NCBI RefSeq assembly: GCF_000721705.1
Contig: NZ_JOJL01000011.1
Location: 301,632-365,631, forward strand
Source: Actinoplanes subtropicus
Lineage (GTDB): Bacteria > Actinomycetota > Actinomycetes > Mycobacteriales > Micromonosporaceae
Direction of reading: 5' to 3'
DNA: 64,000 nt
The notes beneath the pieces are model-generated. The model was not told where the DNA came from. It ran no database searches and saw only the letters and a program-made list of their open reading frames with translations. Each line of letters begins with the position of its first letter. Position 1 is the stretch's first letter. Shown here in pieces: positions 1 through 7,673 of this stretch. Both the position numbers and the translations under genes were made by a program.

Positions 1-1
1 G

Positions 2-1657
2 GACTCCTCGGCGGTGACCGCGATCAGCAACGACTACGGCTACGAGCAGGTCTTCGCCCGCCAGGTGAGCGCGCACGGCCGCCCGGGCGACGTGCTGCTG
101 GTGCTGTCCACGAGCGGGCGCAGCCCCAATCTGCTCGCCGCCGTGCGCGCCGCGCGCGAGGGCGGCCTGCGCACCTGGGCGATGACCGGGCCGGGCCCGA
201 GCCCGCTCGGCGACGCCTGCGACGAGGTGCTGCGCTGCCCGTCGCCGAGCGCCCAGGTGGTGCAGGAACTACATCTGCTCGCGGTGCACGTGATGTGCGA
301 GCACGTCGATCTGAACCTGCGGAGGATGACGATGAGGAAGCTGGTGATCGTCGGGGACACGCTGCTCGACCGGGACGTCGACGGCGAGGTCAGCCGGATC
401 GCGCCGGACGCGCCGGCGCCGGTTCTCGACGAGCGGACCGTCCACGAGCGACCGGGCGGGGCCGGGCTGGCCGCGCTGCTCGCGGCCGGCGACGGGCACC
501 GGGTCGCGCTGGTCACCGCGCTGGCCTCGGACGCCGCCGGAGCCCGGCTGAGCGAGTTGCTGACCGCGGCCGGCGTCGAGCTGTACCCACTGCCGCTGCC
601 GGGCGCGACGCCGGAGAAGGTCCGGCTGCGCGCGAACGGTCAGGTGCTGCTGCGCCTCGATCGCGGCGGCGATCCCGAGCCGCCGGAGGAGGCGCCGCCG
701 GCCGCGCTGGAGGTGTTGCGGGACGCCGACGCGATCCTGGTGAGCGATTACGGCCGCGGTGTGACTCGGCATCCGGCCCTGCGCGCCGCACTCGAGAAGG
801 CGACCGCCCCGGTGGTGTGGGACCCGCACCCGAAGGGCCCGGCGCCGGTGCCCGACTGCCGGCTGGTCACGCCGAACCTCGCCGAGGTGTGCGCGCTCAC
901 CGGCGACGCCGGGCAGGGCTCGACGCTCACCACCGCGCAGCGGGCCGGGCACGTGCTGCGGCAGCGCTGGCGGGCCGCGGCGGTCGCGGTGACCTGCGGC
1001 CCGGGCGGCGCCGTGCTCTGCCATTCCGGACCCACCCCGCTGGTCGTGCCCGCGCCGCACGTGGCCGCGGGGGACACGTGTGGCGCGGGCGACCGGTTTG
1101 CCGCCACCGCCGCGCTGGCGCTGGCCGGCGGCGCTCTGCTGTCCGAGGCGGTCGAACAGGCGGTGCACGCCGCAACCAACCGAATAAGCCATGAAAAAAC
1201 AGACAAAAGCACTATCGAGGAGGTACGAGCCAGGAACGGCGTCGTGGTCGCCACCGGCGGCTGCTTCGATCTGCTGCACACCGGTCATCTGGCCACCCTG
1301 GAAGCCGCCCGCCAACTCGGCGACTGCCTCGTCGTGTGCCTCAACAGCGACGAGTCGGTGCGCGCGCTCAAGGGCCCGGACCGCCCGCTGAACAACCAGC
1401 ACGACCGGGCCCGGCTGCTGTCCGCATTGGACTGTGTGGACGCCGTCGTCGTCTTCGACGAGCCGACGCCCGAGGCGGTGCTCTCCTGGCTGCGCCCCGA
1501 CATCTGGGTCAAGGGTGGCGACTACGCCGACGGCGGCCCCGAGCTGCCCGAGTCGGCGCTGGTCGAACGCTGGGGCGGGCAGACCGTGATCGTGCCCTAT
1601 CTGGACGGACGTTCCACCACCCGGACGATCGCCGCGGCCCGCGGCGGCAGGAGGTAA
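2..1657 (+). CDS. Fused sedoheptulose-7-phosphate isomerase / HldE-like heptose kinase-nucleotidyltransferase (5' partial)
   Basis: The frame is open at the left edge. The first ~105 codons are the C-terminal part of a GmhA-type SIS domain (STSGRSPNLL phosphate-binding loop, helix ending VMCEHVDL). With no stop the frame continues into a PfkB-type kinase (about residues 108-390: GDTLLDRD, PGGAG, DTCGAGDRF near its end) and then a nucleotidyltransferase (about 405-547: GGCFDLLHTGHL with the HxGH motif, LNSD). Known HldE proteins phosphorylate heptose-7-P and transfer a nucleotide to heptose-1-P, so this ORF would cover isomerase, kinase and transferase steps. AGGAGG at 1649-1654 serves the next gene. 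The upstream end of gmhA lies outside the window. An internal start at 332 could give a separate HldE. Confidence 0.88.
   Translation, partial: DSSAVTAISNDYGYEQVFARQVSAHGRPGDVLLVLSTSGRSPNLLAAVRAAREGGLRTWAMTGPGPSPLGDACDEVLRCPSPSAQVVQELHLLAVHVMCEHVDLNLRRMTMRKLVIVGDTLLDRDVDGEVSRIAPDAPAPVLDERTVHERPGGAGLAALLAAGDGHRVALVTALASDAAGARLSELLTAAGVELYPLPLPGATPEKVRLRANGQVLLRLDRGGDPEPPEEAPPAALEVLRDADAILVSDYGRGVTRHPALRAALEKATAPVVWDPHPKGPAPVPDCRLVTPNLAEVCALTGDAGQGSTLTTAQRAGHVLRQRWRAAAVAVTCGPGGAVLCHSGPTPLVVPAPHVAAGDTCGAGDRFAATAALALAGGALLSEAVEQAVHAATNRISHEKTDKSTIEEVRARNGVVVATGGCFDLLHTGHLATLEAARQLGDCLVVCLNSDESVRALKGPDRPLNNQHDRARLLSALDCVDAVVVFDEPTPEAVLSWLRPDIWVKGGDYADGGPELPESALVERWGGQTVIVPYLDGRSTTRTIAAARGGRR
321..334 (+). 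promoter_or_regulatory. Internal Shine-Dalgarno and start at the GmhA/HldE seam
   Basis: GGAGG at 321-325 is followed by in-frame ATG codons at 326 and 332. The 332 ATG has 6-nt spacing and opens MRKLVIVGDTLLDRD, which is where stand-alone HldE proteins start. It could allow independent initiation of the kinase-transferase inside the fused frame. Confidence 0.5.
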
Positions 1658-1662
1658 CCACC

Positions 1663-2343
1663 ATGGACACGGTACTGATCACCGGCGGCGCGAGCGGCCT
1701 GGGCGCCGCCGTCGCCGAGGCGGTCGCCAAGGAGGGCGGCCGTCCGCTGGTCATCGACCGGCAGCGGCCGGCCGCCGGGCTGGACTGGATCGAGTGCGAC
1801 CTGGCCGACACCGCGGCCGCCGAGGATGCGACCCGGGAAGCCGTCGCCCGGGCCGGCGGCACGATCGGCGGCGTGGTCACCGCGGCCGGCTTCGACGTGC
1901 CCGGCGCGCTCGCCGAACTGTCCCGGCAGACCTGGGAACGGATCGTCACCGTGGACCTGCTCGCCACCGCCGCGGTGATCCGGGCCGCGCTGCCGGCCCT
2001 GAAACGGTCGCACGGCAGCATCGTCACGGTCGCCTCCACGCTCGGCGTCAAGGCGGTCGGCGACGCCACCGCGTACTGCGCCGCGAAGTTCGGCGTGGTC
2101 GGCTTCACCCGGTCGCTCGCCGCCGAACTGGCCGGCGAGGTCAACGTCACGCTGCTGATCCCGGGCGGGATGTGGACCCGGTTCTTCGACGACCGCGAGG
2201 AGCGCTACAAGCCCGGCCCGGACGCGTCGCTGAACGATCCCGCGCACACCGCCAATGCGGTCGTCTTCGCTCTCTCCCAGCCGCCCGGCTGCTCGGTGCG
2301 CGAGCTGGTCGTCGCGTCCGAGAAGGAGACGTCGTACCCGTGA
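1663..2343 (+). CDS. Short-chain dehydrogenase/reductase
   Basis: 226 residues, a compact single-domain SDR. The N-terminus has the Rossmann TGGASGLG cofactor loop, then VVTAAGF, a catalytic Ser in IVTVAST and the YCAAK Tyr-Lys pair. ATG 1663 is chosen because AGGAGG (1649-1654) lies 8 nt upstream. It follows the heptose gene by 5 nt and its stop overlaps the next gene's GTG (GTGA at 2340-2343), so all are co-transcribed. In this context it may oxidise, reduce or epimerise a sugar or nucleotide-sugar; the substrate cannot be read from the sequence. Confidence 0.85.
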   Translation: MDTVLITGGASGLGAAVAEAVAKEGGRPLVIDRQRPAAGLDWIECDLADTAAAEDATREAVARAGGTIGGVVTAAGFDVPGALAELSRQTWERIVTVDLLATAAVIRAALPALKRSHGSIVTVASTLGVKAVGDATAYCAAKFGVVGFTRSLAAELAGEVNVTLLIPGGMWTRFFDDREERYKPGPDASLNDPAHTANAVVFALSQPPGCSVRELVVASEKETSYP

Positions 2344-3269
2344 TCCTGGTGCTCCGCGCGCTCGGCGTCGGCGACCTGGTCACCGCCGTGCCCGCGCTGC
2401 GCGGCCTGTCCGCCGCGTTCTACCGCGAACCGCTGGCGCTCGCGGCGCCGCCCTCGCTGACCCCGCTGATCGGCCTGATCGGGGGCGTCGACCGGGTGCT
2501 GCCCACCGACGGGCTCGCCCCGCATCGCTGGGACATCGCGCCGCCCCGGCTCGCGGTCAACCTGCACGGCCGCGGTCCCGAGTCGCACCGCCTGCTGCAC
2601 GCCGCCGCGCCGGGCGAGCTGTGGGCCTTCGCCAACCCGGAGGCCGACCACCTCGACGGTCCCGGATGGATCGACGAGGAGCACGAGGTGCACCGCTGGT
2701 GCCGGCTGCTGCGCCACTACGGGGTCGCGACCGACGAGACCGATCTGGCCCTCGCGGTGCCGCCGCTGCCGGTGCCGCGCGGCGTGACGATCGTGCACCC
2801 GGGCGCGAAGTCACCGTCGCGTCGCTGGCCGCCCGACCGCTTCGCGGCCATCGCGCGGCGTCTCCGGGAGGCGGGACACCAGGTGGTCGTGACCGGTTCC
2901 GCCGCGGAGCGGGATTTGCGCGTACGGGTGGCCGAGGGCGCTGGGCTGGCCGCCTCCCCGTTGCCGGTCACCGGGCTGGCCGAGCTCGCCGCCCTGGTCG
3001 CGCACGCCCGGCTCGTGGTCAGCGGCGACACCGGCATCGCGCACCTGGCCACCGCGTACGGCACGCCCTCGGTCACGCTGTTCGGGCCGATGTCGCCGCA
3101 GCGCTGGGGGCCGCCGCCCCGCCCGTACCATCGCACGATCTGGCACGGCACCCGGAGTGAGCCCGGCGATCAGCCCGGCCCCGACGTGCATCCCGCCCTG
3201 CTCGCCATCGGCGAGCAGGCGGTGCTACAGGCGATCGAGGAGGTGACCGGCGCCGCCGCCGTTCGTTAG
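2340..3269 (+). CDS. Glycosyltransferase family 9 (heptosyltransferase-like)
   Basis: 309 residues from GTG 2340, translationally coupled to the SDR. The N-terminal domain begins VLRALGVGDLVTAVPALRG, typical of GT9 (ADP-heptose:LPS heptosyltransferase-like GT-B enzymes). The C-terminal donor domain has IVHPGAKSPSRRWP and SGDTGIAHLATAYGTP. GT9 enzymes classically move heptose onto LPS. This organism is presumably Gram-positive, so the acceptor would be another glycoconjugate or a secreted glycan or metabolite. Next to an isomerase-kinase-transferase for activated heptose, use of a heptose donor is a reasonable inference. Confidence 0.85.
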   Translation: MILVLRALGVGDLVTAVPALRGLSAAFYREPLALAAPPSLTPLIGLIGGVDRVLPTDGLAPHRWDIAPPRLAVNLHGRGPESHRLLHAAAPGELWAFANPEADHLDGPGWIDEEHEVHRWCRLLRHYGVATDETDLALAVPPLPVPRGVTIVHPGAKSPSRRWPPDRFAAIARRLREAGHQVVVTGSAAERDLRVRVAEGAGLAASPLPVTGLAELAALVAHARLVVSGDTGIAHLATAYGTPSVTLFGPMSPQRWGPPPRPYHRTIWHGTRSEPGDQPGPDVHPALLAIGEQAVLQAIEEVTGAAAVR

Positions 3270-3391
3270 CGTCCGGTGCGAACGGCGAGGAGGATCCCGA
3301 TGACGCGCGGAGCTCGCGCACGCCCGCGCCGCGATGTTCGCCCGCCGCATCGGTGGCTGACCGGTCACCAGGCTTGCGGCGCGTCGGTGCC

Positions 3392-3421
3392 CGACCGATC
3401 AAAAGCGCGCTTGATCGGTCG
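3392..3421. terminator. Hairpin between convergent genes
   Basis: GACCGATCAA (3393-3402) and its exact complement TTGATCGGTC (3411-3420), plus one outer C-G pair, give an 11-bp stem with an 8-nt loop. It lies between the ends of the GT9 gene (plus) and the membrane protein gene (minus), as expected for a bidirectional terminator. Confidence 0.6.
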
Positions 3422-3429
3422 ATGTGGCG

Positions 3430-3894
3430 TCAAGCGTCGATGTCGCGGTGCTGGATGAGGATGAGACCGGCCGCGGTGCAGATCACGGCGTACGCGACGG
3501 CGCAACCCACACCGGCGGCGAGGCCGGGCCAGTCCGGCGCGGCCCGGCCGACCGTGGTCCAGCGGCCGAGCCAGTACGGCAGCAGTGCCGGGTGGATCCC
3601 GCGCAGGGAGTCGATCTGCGTCAGCACACGGGCGACCGCGTAGTAGCCGAAGGCGATGCCCACGCCGCCGGCCGCCGATCCGGTGATCAGGCCGGCGAGC
3701 ACCCCGATCGATGCCACGGCGATCATCCACAGCCAGGCCGCGCCGGCGCCGAGGTACGCCGCCACGAGCGCCGGAACGATCAGGACCAGCAGGGTTGCCG
3801 CACCGGCCACTCCCGGCGGCTTCATCTCGTGGGCGGGTTCCGGGCCGAGCGTGCGGTAGACGATGTTCGCCGCCGCGATGGCCGCGCCCAGCAC
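3430..3894 (-). CDS. Small polytopic membrane protein, weakly like the C-terminal part of ABC-2 permeases
   Basis: 154 residues from GTG 3894 with about four hydrophobic segments. The final segment followed by LIQHRDIDA resembles the end of ABC-2 type permeases, which are normally over 240 residues, so this may be a truncated remnant; no ATPase gene is adjacent. An in-frame TAG lies just upstream, fixing the 5' end. TATGTA, 7 nt before the GTG, lies inside a 12-bp palindrome and could be the -10 of a leaderless transcript, which argues that it is still expressed. No firm function. Confidence 0.5.
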   Translation of the reverse strand: MLGAAIAAANIVYRTLGPEPAHEMKPPGVAGAATLLVLIVPALVAAYLGAGAAWLWMIAVASIGVLAGLITGSAAGGVGIAFGYYAVARVLTQIDSLRGIHPALLPYWLGRWTTVGRAAPDWPGLAAGVGCAVAYAVICTAAGLILIQHRDIDA

Positions 3895-3900
3895 TATAGG

Positions 3901-3912
3901 CTACATATGTAG
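3901..3912. promoter_or_regulatory. Perfect palindrome, candidate operator
   Basis: CTACATATGTAG is self-complementary over 12 bp and lies 7-18 nt upstream of GTG 3894. The TACA...TGTA core is of the kind bound by BlaI/MecI-type repressors. No such regulator is in the window. Confidence 0.4.
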
Positions 3913-3951
3913 ACCTTCGATGGCCAGGGCTGGGCAGGAGGTGTTCACGGG

Positions 3952-5709
3952 TCAGCGCAGGGGTGTCGCGATCAGCAGGGCGAAGGCGGCCACCCCGGCG
4001 AAGAGCCACGCCACGTAGTCGCCGATGTGGCCGAGGTGCAGGCGGCGCAGCGGGCGCGGCACGCCCACCCCCGACTCGCCGGCCCGCAGCTGGATCGCCG
4101 CGACCGCGAACGCCGCGCCCGTGGACAGCAGGCCGAGCAGCACGCCGCTGGTCGTCCAGCCCACCTCCGGCACCGTCGCCGGCAGCCGGGCCGCCGCCTC
4201 GGTCAGCGCCTGGCTCAGGTAGTCGCCCCGGTCGAGGAACATCGCCGCGCCGCGGGCCGCGCCCCGGGCCAGCCCGGGAAGAAGGCCGACCACGGCGCTG
4301 CCGGCCAGCAGCAGGGCCAGCGCGGTGAGCATCGAGACGGGCGTACGCGGCAGCGGCTCCTCGGTCTCCGGCGACTCGTTCCCGCCGTACGTCTCGTCCG
4401 GTCCCGGCGGCGGCAACCGGCGTCCCAGCCCGAGAAAGACGCGCAGGCCGGCCCGCAGCACCGCGCCCCCGGTGACCGCCGAGACCAGCAGCGAAACGGC
4501 CGGCAGCCACCACGCGCCCTCCTCGGCCACCGCCGCGCCCAGCCCCGGCCCGAACGGCGGCAGCCCGGCCAGCAGCAGCCCGCCGGCCAGGAACAGCCAC
4601 CACGTCGGCTCGCGCCACCCGCCGCCCCGCCCGTGCAGCTCGCCCTCGTCCACGCTGCGGTGCCGGTCGAGCAGCAGGCCGCACAGGCCGAACAGCGCGC
4701 CCTTCGCCCCGGCGTGCCCGGCGATCCCCAGCGCCACCCCGGCGACCGGCCCGGCCGTGCCCAGCCCGGCCGAGGCGGTGAACAGCCCCAGGTGCGCGAT
4801 CGTCGAGTAGGCGAGCAGCCGCTTGAGGTGCCGCTGCCCGGCGCACATCACGGTGCCCACCAGCGCGGTCAGCAGGCCGAGCACGAGCCAGGCCCGGGTG
4901 ACCGCGGCGGGCGGGACCGTTCCCGCGAAGACCACCTCGTACACCCGGAACACGCCGTACAGACCGAGCTCGACCAGCACGCCGGAGAGCAGCATGCAGA
5001 CCGGCGCGGGGGCGACCGCGTGCGCGTCGGCCAGCCAGAAGTGCATCGGCACGATCGCCGCCTTGACCAGCAGCCCGGTGGCGATGAACGCGAACGCGGC
5101 CACCACCAGCGCGTCCTCCCGGTGCCTGGCGAGCGCGGCGCCGGCCTGCGGCATGCCCAACTGGCCGGTCCGCGCGTACAGCAGTCCGATGCCGACCAGC
5201 GTGAGGTACGCGCCCAGCGAGTTGATGACGGCGAAGTTGAACGCGCCCTGCACCGAGGCCGGCTCCTCGATGCGCATCCCGGTGAGCGCGTACGCGACCG
5301 CGCCCATCAGCTCGAAGAACACGAACATGTTGAACAGGTCGCCGGTCAGCGCGAACCCGGTCATGCCACCGAGAAACAGCAGCATGAGTACGTGGTAGTG
5401 GGTCTCGGCATCCTCCAGGTACCGGCGGCTGTACAGCAGCGCGCACCCGGTCAGCAGCGCCGCCAGACACGCCAGCCCGGCCCCCAGCGGATCGGCCACC
5501 AGCACGATGCCGACCCGTCGCCAGCCGCCCACCCAGCTCACCAGCCGGCCGTGCGTGGCCGTGAGCGCGATCAGTCCAGTGAGGACGGCCACCGCGACCG
5601 CGGTCAGCAACGCGGCCGCGTCGGCCAGCCGGCGCGGCAGATGCCGGCCGACCGCCAGCAGGACGGCGCCGACCAGCAGCGGCAGCGCGACGGACAGCGG
5701 CAGCAGCAT
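3952..5709 (-). CDS. mnhD: Mrp/Mnh cation:proton antiporter subunit D (NuoN/L-like)
   Basis: 585 residues with about 14 hydrophobic segments, the proton-translocating antiporter family shared with complex I. DLFNMFVFFELM (a conserved acidic residue in TM5), LVKAAIVPMHFWL (conserved Lys and His) and LKRLLAYSTIAHLGL are visible. It is the only NuoL/M/N-type subunit in this operon. It is the last gene of the minus-strand run F-G-DUF4040-B-C-D, one base after mnhC. Mrp complexes exchange Na+ (or K+) for H+ at the cytoplasmic membrane. The C-terminus ends in hydrophobic helices with no extra domain. Confidence 0.9.
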   Translation of the reverse strand: MLLPLSVALPLLVGAVLLAVGRHLPRRLADAAALLTAVAVAVLTGLIALTATHGRLVSWVGGWRRVGIVLVADPLGAGLACLAALLTGCALLYSRRYLEDAETHYHVLMLLFLGGMTGFALTGDLFNMFVFFELMGAVAYALTGMRIEEPASVQGAFNFAVINSLGAYLTLVGIGLLYARTGQLGMPQAGAALARHREDALVVAAFAFIATGLLVKAAIVPMHFWLADAHAVAPAPVCMLLSGVLVELGLYGVFRVYEVVFAGTVPPAAVTRAWLVLGLLTALVGTVMCAGQRHLKRLLAYSTIAHLGLFTASAGLGTAGPVAGVALGIAGHAGAKGALFGLCGLLLDRHRSVDEGELHGRGGGWREPTWWLFLAGGLLLAGLPPFGPGLGAAVAEEGAWWLPAVSLLVSAVTGGAVLRAGLRVFLGLGRRLPPPGPDETYGGNESPETEEPLPRTPVSMLTALALLLAGSAVVGLLPGLARGAARGAAMFLDRGDYLSQALTEAAARLPATVPEVGWTTSGVLLGLLSTGAAFAVAAIQLRAGESGVGVPRPLRRLHLGHIGDYVAWLFAGVAAFALLIATPLR

Positions 5710-5710
5710 G

Positions 5711-6058
5711 TCAGCCCTTGAGGCTCTGCAGGTCGTCCGGGTCGAGGGTGTGGTGCGTCTTGTCGATCTGGATCGCCAGGGCCAGCAGCAGCGCGGTCAC
5801 GGTCGCCGACACCACGATGTCGGTGAAGGTGAGCGATTGCACGACCGGATCGGCGACCGGCAGCTTGACCGGGGAGCCGGGGCTGAACACCGGGGCCGGC
5901 GCGTTCCATTGGTAACCGATCGCGAGCAGCAGCACGTAGGTGCCGGACTGGCAGACCGACAGGCACACCGTGGCGTGGATGAGGTTCCGGCTGCGGACCA
6001 TGCCGTAGGCGCCGGCCAGGATCAGCCAGCCGGCCACCCCGTACGCAATGATCTGCAT
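5711..6058 (-). CDS. mnhC: Mrp/Mnh antiporter subunit C (NuoK-like)
   Basis: 115 residues, three hydrophobic segments, the usual MnhC size. It begins IIAYGVAGWLILAGAYGMV and has the NuoK-like SRNLIHATVCLSVCQSGTY segment. ALAIQIDKTHHTLDPDDL near the C-terminus is typical of MrpC. ATG 6058 directly abuts the mnhB stop (6059-6061) and the stop lies one base from mnhD, so translation is probably coupled. Confidence 0.9.
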   Translation of the reverse strand: MQIIAYGVAGWLILAGAYGMVRSRNLIHATVCLSVCQSGTYVLLLAIGYQWNAPAPVFSPGSPVKLPVADPVVQSLTFTDIVVSATVTALLLALAIQIDKTHHTLDPDDLQSLKG

Positions 6059-6772
6059 TTAATCGTCCTTGTCCTCGAGCGCTATCGCCTGGGTCAGGAA
6101 CTGGGCGAGCAGGACCACCGCGCCGGCGCCCACGGCGAAGCCGACCAGGATGTTCAGGATCGGCACGGTGCCGGCGGAGAACAGTTGCTGGACGACGCCG
6201 CGCGGCAGGAAGTTGCGCACCCCGATCAGTCCGGCGGCCGCGAACGCCGCGGTGGTGAAGCCCTCGACCCACTCGTACCAGGCGAGCGGGCGCAGCCTGC
6301 GCAGCGCGTCGTAACCGCCGGAGAGGTACAGCAGGTGCAGGCCGGTCGCCAGGACCACGCCGCCCTGGAAACCGCCGCCGGGCGTCAGGTGCCCGTGCAC
6401 CAACAGGTCGAAACCGAGCAACAACGTCAAAGGCAGGAAGACGTACGCGATGAGCGCGACGGATTGGTTGGTCTCGGTCCGCGATCGGTTCTGTTCCTTT
6501 TCGTCCGGCCGCGGCCGCAACAGCGCCACCGCGCCGACCACCGAACCGAGCAGAATCATTTCCTCGCCGAGCGTGTCGAAGCCGCGCAGATCGAACGTGA
6601 GCGAGGAGACCACGTTCGCGGTCGACTGCCGGAGCGAGGCGGCGACGGCCAGGTCCCGATACGGGTGATCGGTGTTGCCGAACGGCGGCAACCCGGCGAC
6701 GGCCAGCGCGAAGAACGCCGCCAGCACGGCGGCGCCGGCGGCGAACACGACGGTGCGCGAACGACGGCTCAC
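6059..6772 (-). CDS. mnhB: Mrp/Mnh antiporter subunit B with an N-terminal MbhE-like domain
   Basis: 237 residues. The first ~90 (TFDLRGFDTLGEEMILLGSV) match the extra C-terminal domain of MrpA, called MbhE when separate. Residues ~100-235 are the MnhB domain (GHLTPGGGFQGGVVLATGLHLL). In classical Mrp operons the MbhE part belongs to the large MrpA, so here it has been moved onto MnhB. The start overlaps the stop of the DUF4040 gene (ATGA 6769-6772). Confidence 0.88.
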   Translation of the reverse strand: MSRRSRTVVFAAGAAVLAAFFALAVAGLPPFGNTDHPYRDLAVAASLRQSTANVVSSLTFDLRGFDTLGEEMILLGSVVGAVALLRPRPDEKEQNRSRTETNQSVALIAYVFLPLTLLLGFDLLVHGHLTPGGGFQGGVVLATGLHLLYLSGGYDALRRLRPLAWYEWVEGFTTAAFAAAGLIGVRNFLPRGVVQQLFSAGTVPILNILVGFAVGAGAVVLLAQFLTQAIALEDKDD

Positions 6773-7002
6773 TTCTTCGTCTTCCGCACGGTCAGCATCA
6801 CCATCAGCGGTACCAGGGCGGTGCCCACCGCGATCTGCGACAGCGCCACATCCGGCGCCTGCAACACCAGGAACAACAAGGACAGGACGATGCCGTACGC
6901 GCTCAGCGTGATCGCCTGCCGCGCCGGGTCGCCGGTGGCCACCACGGCGGTGCCGGCCGCCGCGACCAGCAGCAGCGCGACCACGATCAGCGCCGCGCTC
7001 AC
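6769..7002 (-). CDS. DUF4040/MbhD-like antiporter subunit
   Basis: 77 residues, two to three hydrophobic segments. LQAPDVALSQIAVGTALVPL is the DUF4040/MbhD signature that in classical MrpA lies after the NuoL-like domain. GTG 7002 overlaps the mnhG stop (GTGA 6999-7002). With the MbhE-MnhB fusion it supplies the MrpA tail as separate polypeptides, as in archaeal Mbh-type modules. The NuoL-like head of MrpA is absent. Confidence 0.82.
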   Translation of the reverse strand: MSAALIVVALLLVAAAGTAVVATGDPARQAITLSAYGIVLSLLFLVLQAPDVALSQIAVGTALVPLMVMLTVRKTKK

Positions 7003-7262
7003 TTGTTCGCCCGATGCGCCACCCGGCCCGTCGCCGACGCCAGCACCGGCCCGGCGGGCAGCATCACGGCGGCGCAGAGCAGCAGGAGCGCGGTCGCCAG
7101 GTGCCAGCCGGCGTGGATCGCCAAACCGATCGCGATCAGCGGGGTGCCGACGCTGGTCACCGGGGTGAGGAAGTGCAGGCGGTCCAGAACCGTGCGGGCT
7201 CGCACCGCGCCGGCCGCGGAGAGCAGGCAGACGAGGACGCCGGCGGCGATCAGAACGGTCAC
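6999..7262 (-). CDS. mnhG: Mrp/Mnh antiporter subunit G
   Basis: 87 residues with three hydrophobic helices and the MnhG signature VRARTVLDRLHFLTPVTSVG. GTG 7262 overlaps the mnhF stop by 4 bases (GTGA). The size is slightly short for MnhG (usually 90-130). A structural membrane subunit of the antiporter complex. Confidence 0.87.
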   Translation of the reverse strand: MTVLIAAGVLVCLLSAAGAVRARTVLDRLHFLTPVTSVGTPLIAIGLAIHAGWHLATALLLLCAAVMLPAGPVLASATGRVAHRANK

Positions 7263-7513
7263 GGGCGGTCGCCCAGCAGGCGCAGGAACACCAGGACACC
7301 GGCGAACGACAGCACGGCCAGGACCAGCGGCACGATCAGGTACGGGGTCTGGCCGTAGCCGTAGGAGAGCAGCAGCAGCGCCGGGACCAGCAGGGCGCCG
7401 GACAGTTGAAGACCGACCAGGCGTTCCAGCGGGTCGCCGCGCAGGCCCAGGTAGACGGCCGGCGCGAGCGCCCCGACGATCAGCACCAGCCCCGCGCCCA
7501 GCAAGAGCGTCAC
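7259..7513 (-). CDS. mnhF: Mrp/Mnh antiporter subunit F
   Basis: 84 residues, three hydrophobic helices, with DPLERLVGLQLSGALL as in MnhF/PhaF proteins. GTG 7513 is chosen because the helix pattern begins directly after it; upstream codons read as polar low-complexity sequence. It is the first gene of the compact antiporter run, so a promoter is expected in 7514-7673. Its usual partner mnhE lies 2.3 kb upstream, beyond a lipoprotein gene and a pseudogene. Confidence 0.85.
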   Translation of the reverse strand: MTLLLGAGLVLIVGALAPAVYLGLRGDPLERLVGLQLSGALLVPALLLLSYGYGQTPYLIVPLVLAVLSFAGVLVFLRLLGDRP

Positions 7514-7579
7514 GCGGTGCGGCGTACCCCCGGTTGCGGCCCGGCAAACGTTTCGTCCCGAATCAGCGGTGACGCTACG

Positions 7580-7608
7580 TGGTGCCGGCGGTGACGTTCC
7601 CGGCACCA
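7580..7608 (-). terminator. Hairpin after the lipoprotein gene
   Basis: TGGTGCCGG (7580-7588) pairs with CCGGCACCA (7600-7608) around an 11-nt loop. It lies 65 bases past the stop of the minus-strand lipoprotein gene and just upstream of mnhF. There is no U tract, so it may be a terminator or part of the mnhF control region. Confidence 0.4.
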
Positions 7609-7673
7609 TGCTTCCGGATCGCCGAATTCCGGTGCGTACGCCCGGCACGGGCGCGGCGGATGCGGGGCCGCCG

